Source: Halichondria panicea (Eukaryota > Porifera > Demospongiae > Suberitida > Halichondriidae). From it: a DNA stretch of 64,000 nucleotides. Shown here one piece after another: positions 63,197 through 64,000 of this stretch; within the stretch, counting starts at the first letter, position 1; every line of letters starts with the position of its first letter. The DNA lies in contig NC_087390.1 of assembly GCF_963675165.1 (NCBI RefSeq), positions 2,494,001 through 2,558,000 on the forward strand. Direction: 5' to 3'. A program made the translations under genes and the position numbers. The notes beneath the pieces are model-generated. The model was not told where the DNA came from. It made no database searches and was given only the letters and a program-made list of their open reading frames with translations.

Positions 63197-63905
63197 TATG
63201 CCTCGAGGCGTAGCCGCACGAGGGATACGACTGTGTGTGTGTCTGTCTGTGTGTGTGTGTATTCCAGCTATAACTGCTCAACGGTTACAATGCGACGAAA
63301 ACTAACAGCTTCTATAGGCTTCTAGCCACGTTCTCTTGGATTTTGATTCGTGGATTAGCAAACTAAAGCTTCTTTCTCGAGTTATGGCTAGTTTGACTCA
63401 CATTGAAGGCTGTTGCAGTCTCTTCAGAATCTTTCATAGCATCATCTGTTCGCACAAACTTTCTATTCAACTTATGAGTTAGCCTTGCACTTAAGCGCTA
63501 GCTTTTTGTTAGCTACAAGAGTTAGAAAGAGCTGCTAAAGAAGCTAGCTATTTTAGTAGCCATTGTTGATTGAACTTGCAGACACACCCCTATTCCTGGA
63601 TGTAGATCTAATGCGCATGCGCGCTCAATACCACGTGTAAGAGAATCCATTTTGCAGAATCAGAATCAATTTTCTTCTTTGTTGAGGTCCAGGTAAGCCA
63701 CAAACCAACCTTTTCTACATTATTTTCAATTTGTATTATTGTTACTGTGTTTAATGTTCATTTAATTGCTAACACCTATTTTGTCAATTTGAAATCATAA
63801 TTATTGCAAATTATTGCAAATTATTAACCTTTCTATAACACTCTAATACTTTTGAGCGAAAGCAAAAACATGGCGAGAGGCATTAGCACAGCGCCAGCTT
63901 GAACA
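63197..63905 (+). repeat. Long ATGCCTCGAGGC-family repeat
   Basis: Same order as 51352-52168: ATGCCTCGAGGCGTAGCCGC, a GT/CTGT tract, the body with CTTGGATTTTGATTCGTGG, GCGCATGCGCGCTCA, an AGGTCCAGGTAAGCCA block and the end CAAAAACATGGCGAGAGGC. Nothing else is seen to the window end. Confidence 0.85.
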
Positions 63906-64000
63906 CTAGTTATTATTATATATTGCTTAGCTATATTCGGGAGTCTTATATCAAGTGCCAATCCCATTATTAGTACAAAACTGATTCGTGATTAGAGCCC

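Overview
The window looks like a metazoan genome, most likely a demosponge. This is inferred from gene content (intron-rich TTLL4, EFTUD2, PSENEN and FAM8A1 orthologues beside TRAF-like and death-domain/caspase genes), short GT-AG introns, closely packed genes and AT-rich introns full of small inverted-repeat elements. The species cannot be named from sequence alone.

Layout. 1-4000: broken 3' pieces of a TRAF-like gene and a MINDY-4-type (FAM188B) deubiquitinase gene, partly tandemly duplicated, one piece split by a 1.08 kb TIR element. 4306-8306 (+): an unusual TRAF-like gene (frameshifted RING, TRAF zinc fingers, coiled coil, cut-off MATH start) running into two death domains. 8549-10108 (-): FAM8A1-like RDD membrane protein, head to head with TTLL4 (10192-16755, +). 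16842-19100 (-): protein with two cyclic-nucleotide-binding domains and seven N-terminal repeats carrying PKA-type RRNSS sites. 19475-22204 (-): complete TRAF-like RING/zinc-finger/MATH gene, parent-like to the broken copy at position 1. 22205-24726: gene debris. 24727-38224: three large death-domain caspase genes (two minus, one plus) with 530-960-residue disordered linkers. 38428-38727 (-): PSENEN (PEN-2). 39292-56542 (+): EFTUD2 (U5-116K snRNP GTPase), 26 coding exons, its introns packed with mobile elements. 56543-64000: no conserved gene; minisatellite, foldback and TIR elements, a 581-bp tandem duplication and a small repeat-linked ORF.

How the genes may work together. The TRAF-like gene, the TRAF-death-domain chimera and three death-domain caspases lie within 34 kb, forming a candidate cell-death or innate-immunity cluster whose members could meet through death-domain and TRAF interactions. 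The housekeeping genes (TTLL4, FAM8A1, PSENEN, EFTUD2) show no functional link to it.

Mobile DNA. At least six elements from 49 to 1082 bp share TAG(C/T)CTC termini and 9-10 bp target-site duplications. One is nested inside a second MITE family whose ends read CCGTATAGCGGGTA. A third repeat family starts with ATGCCTCGAGGCGTAGCC. A family of about 100-130-residue ORFs occurs three times, with length differences between two copies that keep the frame. Exon coordinates come from reading splice sites by eye and from remembered family sequences; no alignment or transcript was available.
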